DNA from: Acidobacteriota bacterium
GTDB lineage: Bacteria; Acidobacteriota; Blastocatellia; Pyrinomonadales; Pyrinomonadaceae
Length of the DNA: 9,298 bases
Direction: 5' to 3'
NCBI GenBank assembly: GCA_019247865.1
Contig: JAFBAJ010000758.1
Location: 1 to 9,298 of the forward strand
The notes under the pieces are model-generated. The model worked only from the letters and a program-made list of their open reading frames with translations. It was not told where the DNA came from and ran no database searches. The position numbers were made by a program, and so were the translations under genes. Positions 7,175 through 9,298 of the stretch are shown one piece after another. The number at the start of each line of letters is the position of its first letter. The first letter of the stretch is position 1.

Positions 7175-7182
7175 CTCCTCCT
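7175..7182 (-). promoter_or_regulatory. Strong Shine-Dalgarno of the 6215-7162 gene
   Basis: AGGAGGAG on the minus strand, near-perfect complement to the 16S 3' end, 12 bases before the ATG. It is the strongest ribosome binding site in the window and suggests high translation of this exported protein; the spacing is slightly long. Confidence 0.7.
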
Positions 7183-7337
7183 AAAAGTTCAACTTAACGG
7201 GGAAAATCGCGGGGTCTGACACTGAATTGATGGCAAGCACAGTGCCATGTGCAAAAGCCTGTTTTTTTGCGGTTTTATTGCGGAAACAGCGCAGCAATAC
7301 GATACATCTGTGTATGGCAAGTTTTCATAATAAGCGG

Positions 7338-7428
7338 TTCACGCAAAGGCACGAAGATAAGACGAAAGACCGCAATCAGGCTCAACCTGATTGCGGTCTT
7401 CTGTTTTTACTTTGCGTCTTTGCGTGAA
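7338..7428. repeat. Nested inverted repeat with terminator-like core
   Basis: The inner part is a perfect 15-bp stem (7366-7380 with 7386-7400) with a five-base loop CTCAA, followed on the plus strand by CTGTTTTT (7401-7408). The outer part is a perfect 11-bp pair, TTCACGCAAAG at 7338-7348 and its complement at 7418-7428. The right flank also has a second TTTGCGT unit at 7411-7417, a tandem pattern (CGCAAAGACGCAAAG on the minus strand) that I associate with dispersed intergenic repeats in several phyla. It lies right after the stop of the E1 gene and probably ends that transcript, although the T-run favours the plus strand. Confidence 0.65.
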
Positions 7429-7432
7429 ATTT

Positions 7433-9298
<1,866 letters not shown>

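Larger units (their letters stand above)
7163..7432. other. Intergenic region, AT-richer, no gene seen
   Basis: This 270-base gap separates two minus-strand genes and is richer in A/T than the coding DNA. Besides the ribosome binding site and nested inverted repeat listed separately, it holds a T7 run (about 7262-7268) without a convincing stem before it. A weak minus-strand promoter candidate is present: TATTAT at 7327-7332 with TTCGTG at 7350-7355, spacer 17, good -10 but poor -35. Short frames of 60-68 codons here lack ribosome binding sites and recognisable composition, so I do not call a gene. Confidence 0.5.

Noticed and set aside
7228..7268. Possible terminator before the T7 run
   Set aside because: Only a five-base stem (GCACA with TGTGC) is available and it ends nine bases before the T-run.

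Overview
The window looks like chromosomal DNA from a GC-rich, Gram-negative bacterium, most likely an Acidobacteriota member of the Blastocatellia type. That guess rests on gene content: a DUF1800/DUF1501 pair, a DUF4097 adhesin-like protein, an HtrA-like protease with TPRs and a fused E1 alpha-beta dehydrogenase. There is no 16S or other marker here, so the taxon is an inference. Five of the six proteins carry an N-terminal export signal; only the E1 dehydrogenase is clearly cytoplasmic.

Layout. Positions 45-3661 (+) hold a tight two-gene operon: a secreted DUF1800 protein with an extra N-terminal beta domain, then a Tat-exported DUF1501 protein. It is closed by a strong intrinsic terminator (3695-3737). 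Positions 3834-4631 (+) encode a secreted DUF4097 protein built of 18-residue beta repeats. A long hairpin (4650-4745) sits in the convergent gap. On the minus strand follow an exported trypsin-like protease with four TPRs (4749-5903), a promoter-like site (6069-6096), a strong terminator (6115-6154), and an exported protein made of two related RskA-C-like halves (6215-7162). An AT-richer gap (7163-7432) carries a nested inverted repeat. The window ends inside a minus-strand thiamine-diphosphate dehydrogenase E1 with alpha and beta parts fused (7433-9298, 5' end cut off).

How they fit. The DUF1800 and DUF1501 genes almost certainly act together in the cell envelope, but the function of this pair is not established. 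The DUF4097, protease and duplicated-domain genes are separate envelope transcription units; terminators lie between most of them. The E1 enzyme feeds central or branched-chain 2-oxoacid oxidation and is unrelated to its neighbours. I see no tRNA, rRNA, CRISPR array, IS element or phage gene. Nothing here is clearly a new defence or mobile system. The best leads are the DUF1800/DUF1501 pair, the duplicated RskA-C-like secreted protein, and the nested repeat at 7338-7428.
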